A stretch of 64,000 nt of DNA from Azolla caroliniana. Its lineage: Eukaryota; Polypodiophyta. The DNA lies in NCBI GenBank assembly GCA_043228905.1, contig JBHGNT010000010.1, positions 18,724,001 to 18,788,000 of the forward strand. Reading direction: 5' to 3'. Positions 62,346 through 64,000 of the stretch are shown in pieces. Each line of letters starts with the position of its first letter. Position 1 is the first letter of the stretch. The translations under genes and the position numbers were made by a program. The notes below the pieces were generated by a model. That model was given only the letters and a program-made list of their open reading frames with translations. It was not told where the DNA came from and did not search any database.

Positions 62346-62379
62346 CAATATATATTCTCTTGATTGACCAAATGGCACT

Positions 62380-63122
62380 ATGGAATGTAGGAGTTGAACC
62401 CGATACCAATTAACTGACAACTTGGGTTCAAAACCCAATTAGCTCACCTCTTTATTACTCCGTACTTATTCTCTTGATTTACTCGATGCCACTATGGAAT
62501 GTAGGGGTCGAACCCATTACCAAACTTTATTACTCCATACATATGTATTCTCTTGACTTACTAGATGCCACTGTGGAATGCAGGGGTCGAACCCATTACC
62601 AAACTTTATTACTCCATACATATGTATTCTCTTGACTTACTAGATGCCACTGTGGAATGCAGGGGTCGAACCCATTACCAAACTTTATTACTCCATACAT
62701 ATGTATTCTCTTGACTTACTAGATACCACTGTGGAATGCAAGGGTTGAACCCATTATCAACTTTATTACTCCATACATATGTATTCTCTTGACTTACTAG
62801 ATACCACTGTGGAATGTAGGGGTCGAACCCATTACCAAACTTTATTACTCCATACATATGTATTCTCTTGACTTACTAGATACCACTGTGGAATGCAGGG
62901 GTTGAACCCATTATCAACTTTATTACTCCATACATATTCTCTTGATTTACTAGATGCCAGGCGCTATGGAATGGAATGTCGGGGTCGAACCCATTAGCAA
63001 TTGACAACTCGGGATTCAAAACCCAGTGAGTGATCCACGCCTCGGCAGTTAGTACTCCATACACATTCTCTTAATTTTCTAGATGCCACTATGGAATGTG
63101 CATAGGGGGGATTTGAACCCAT
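62380..63122. repeat. 79-bp tandem array with B-box-like motifs
   Basis: The unit runs aaactttattactccatac, atatgtattctcttgactta, ctagatgccactgtggaatg, caggggtcgaacccattacc. The phrase aaactttatt starts at 62522, 62601 and 62680, so the period is 79 bp. About six well-kept units (62470-62930) are flanked by more divergent ones. On the minus strand each unit carries gggttcgacccct or gggttcaacccct, which fits the pol III B-box consensus GWTCRANNC; about nine such sites occur from 62388 to 63118. Confidence 0.85.
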
Positions 63123-63426
63123 GACCTCCTCCTCTCTATCGGGCAACCTTCTGAGCGGAGAACTCTCTCTGTCTTTGTCTTTGTCTCTCTCTCTCTCTCT
63201 CTCTTGTTGTTGTGTCTATCTGTTTCAATGGTGGACACCCCCCCCTTCCGGGGCGCCCCTCGTGTGCGTGTTGATTGGTCGGGGCCGGTCGGGCTACGGG
63301 TCCGGTTGGGTCCCGAGCATTGACATGTCACCATCACCATCACCATCATCATCATCATCCTCCTTTGGTTTTTCAAGGTCATGTTAGCTGTCCAAAACAG
63401 AGCACCCCCATTCTTCTTCTTCTTCT

Positions 63427-63470
<44 letters not shown>

Positions 63471-63508
63471 CTGTCTCTGTTTCTGTCCTTTCCTCTGTGC
63501 TTGTCTCC
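63123..63508 (+). promoter_or_regulatory. Promoter/5' leader region of the RabE-like gene
   Basis: The region before the start codon has three CT runs (63160-63203, 63416-63462 and nearby) and a CAC/CAT triplet run (63327-63358), typical of plant 5' leaders. I see no confident TATA box and cannot place the transcription start. Confidence 0.4.
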
Positions 63509-63850
63509 ATGGCAGCTTCAGCCGCCCCCCGAGCTCGAGATTACGATTACCTCGTCAAACTCCTCCTTATCGGTGATAGTGGTAAGCTTTTCCTTTCCTT
63601 TCCTTGTCTCCCCCCCTCTGCTTAATCTTCTCATTCCTTCCTTCCTTCCTTTTTTTTGTTTTTGTTTTCCTTTTCTTCTTCTTCTTCTTTATCCCCGCAG
63701 AATCTCCCCTTCCGAGTCTTCTTCCTCCTCATCTGTGTCTCTTATCTGTCCTGTGGATTCTTTGATTCTCATTCCAGGCGTAGGGAAGAGTTGCTTGCTG
63801 TTGCGATTCTCAGATGATACCTTCACCACAAGCTTCATCACAACTATCGG
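63509..63850 (+). CDS. RabE/Rab8-type small GTPase, first two coding exons (partial)
   Basis: The predicted coding exons are 63509..63581 and 63778..63850; the gene runs off the right edge. The intron starts GTAAGC at 63582 and ends CAG at 63777, and codon phase (1, then 2) is kept. The joined start reads [20 protein letters not shown], then [15 protein letters not shown], with the P-loop GDSGVGKS at residues 22-29. It continues to the switch I region TTSFITTIG (41-49), with the effector-loop threonine at residue 46 or 47. The [20 protein letters not shown] and TTSFITTIG pattern is that of plant RABE1 (Rab8 class), GTPases of Golgi-to-plasma-membrane traffic. The next exon, expected to begin IDFK, lies outside the window; no acceptor with that sequence occurs before 64000. 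The exact subclass rests on 49 residues. Confidence 0.9.
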
Positions 63851-64000
63851 GTTCGTCCTTCACCCTCCTATCTCTCTCTCCCCTCAGTATTTTAGGGTTT
63901 CTTCCGTTTTTTGAAGACTTTTCTTGTTTTCCCTTTTCTAGGGTTTCCAAGATTTTCTATATGTGGATCTCTCATCTGATCTTGTGCTAATTTGTTATTG

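Noticed and set aside
62380-63122. Possible tRNA genes, because of repeated GGTTCGA-type motifs
   Set aside because: No acceptor stem, anticodon arm or A box at tRNA spacing accompanies the motifs. They recur with a 79-bp period, so I call a tandem repeat.

Overview
This is plant nuclear DNA. It has intron-containing eukaryotic genes, plant-specific families (an EIN3/EIL transcription factor and a RabE-type GTPase), Ty1/copia and LINE retroelements, MITE-like elements and long AT-rich intergenic stretches. The exact lineage cannot be read from the window. A seed plant with a moderately repeat-rich genome fits, and the divergent EIN3-like protein leaves an early-diverging angiosperm or a gymnosperm possible.

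Six protein-coding genes are supported. Three lie on the minus strand in the left half: a RING-H2 protein (CDS 5362-6317, 2 coding exons), the RNase P/MRP subunit POP5 (12617-16765, 3 exons) and a PHD/extended-PHD chromatin reader (18301-21517, 2 coding exons with a tiny last exon). Three lie on the plus strand: nucleoporin NUP62/NSP1 (27483-35461, 9 exons), an EIN3/EIL ethylene transcription factor (CDS 49134-50936, no intron in the CDS, 5' UTR intron predicted) and the first two coding exons of a RabE/Rab8-type GTPase (63509 to beyond the right edge). I rebuilt the exon joins by matching splice sites and codon phase. The genes are unrelated housekeeping or regulatory genes and show no operon-like logic.

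Mobile DNA fills much of the rest. There is a complete but dead Ty1/copia element at 41084-46491 and a decayed L1-type LINE at 52600-55642. A solo LTR (53798-54095) is inserted in that LINE. Five short 5'-truncated LINE tails share a C-terminal motif with it. Other elements are a Ty3/gypsy integrase-end fragment (~11.8 kb), a probable solo LTR inside NUP62 intron 5, a related LTR fragment upstream of the EIN3-like gene, two copies of a MITE-like element just upstream of POP5 and of NUP62, and two inverted copies of an AT-rich element.

Tandem repeats are prominent: a ~790-bp tetranucleotide satellite beside the RING gene promoter, a 105-bp minisatellite (10 units) enclosed by two ~860-bp direct repeats (23475-26539), a 79-bp array in which every unit carries a pol III B-box-like motif (62.4-63.1 kb), an in-frame 39-bp minisatellite coding FG repeats inside NUP62, and a CA/CT/AG/TG palindrome at the 5' end of the EIN3-like gene. 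Long stretches (1-2.5, 2.9-5.3, 8.2-10.4, 17.1-18.3, 35.5-38.1, 38.4-41.0, 50.9-52.6 and 58.4-62.2 kb) show no gene I can support.
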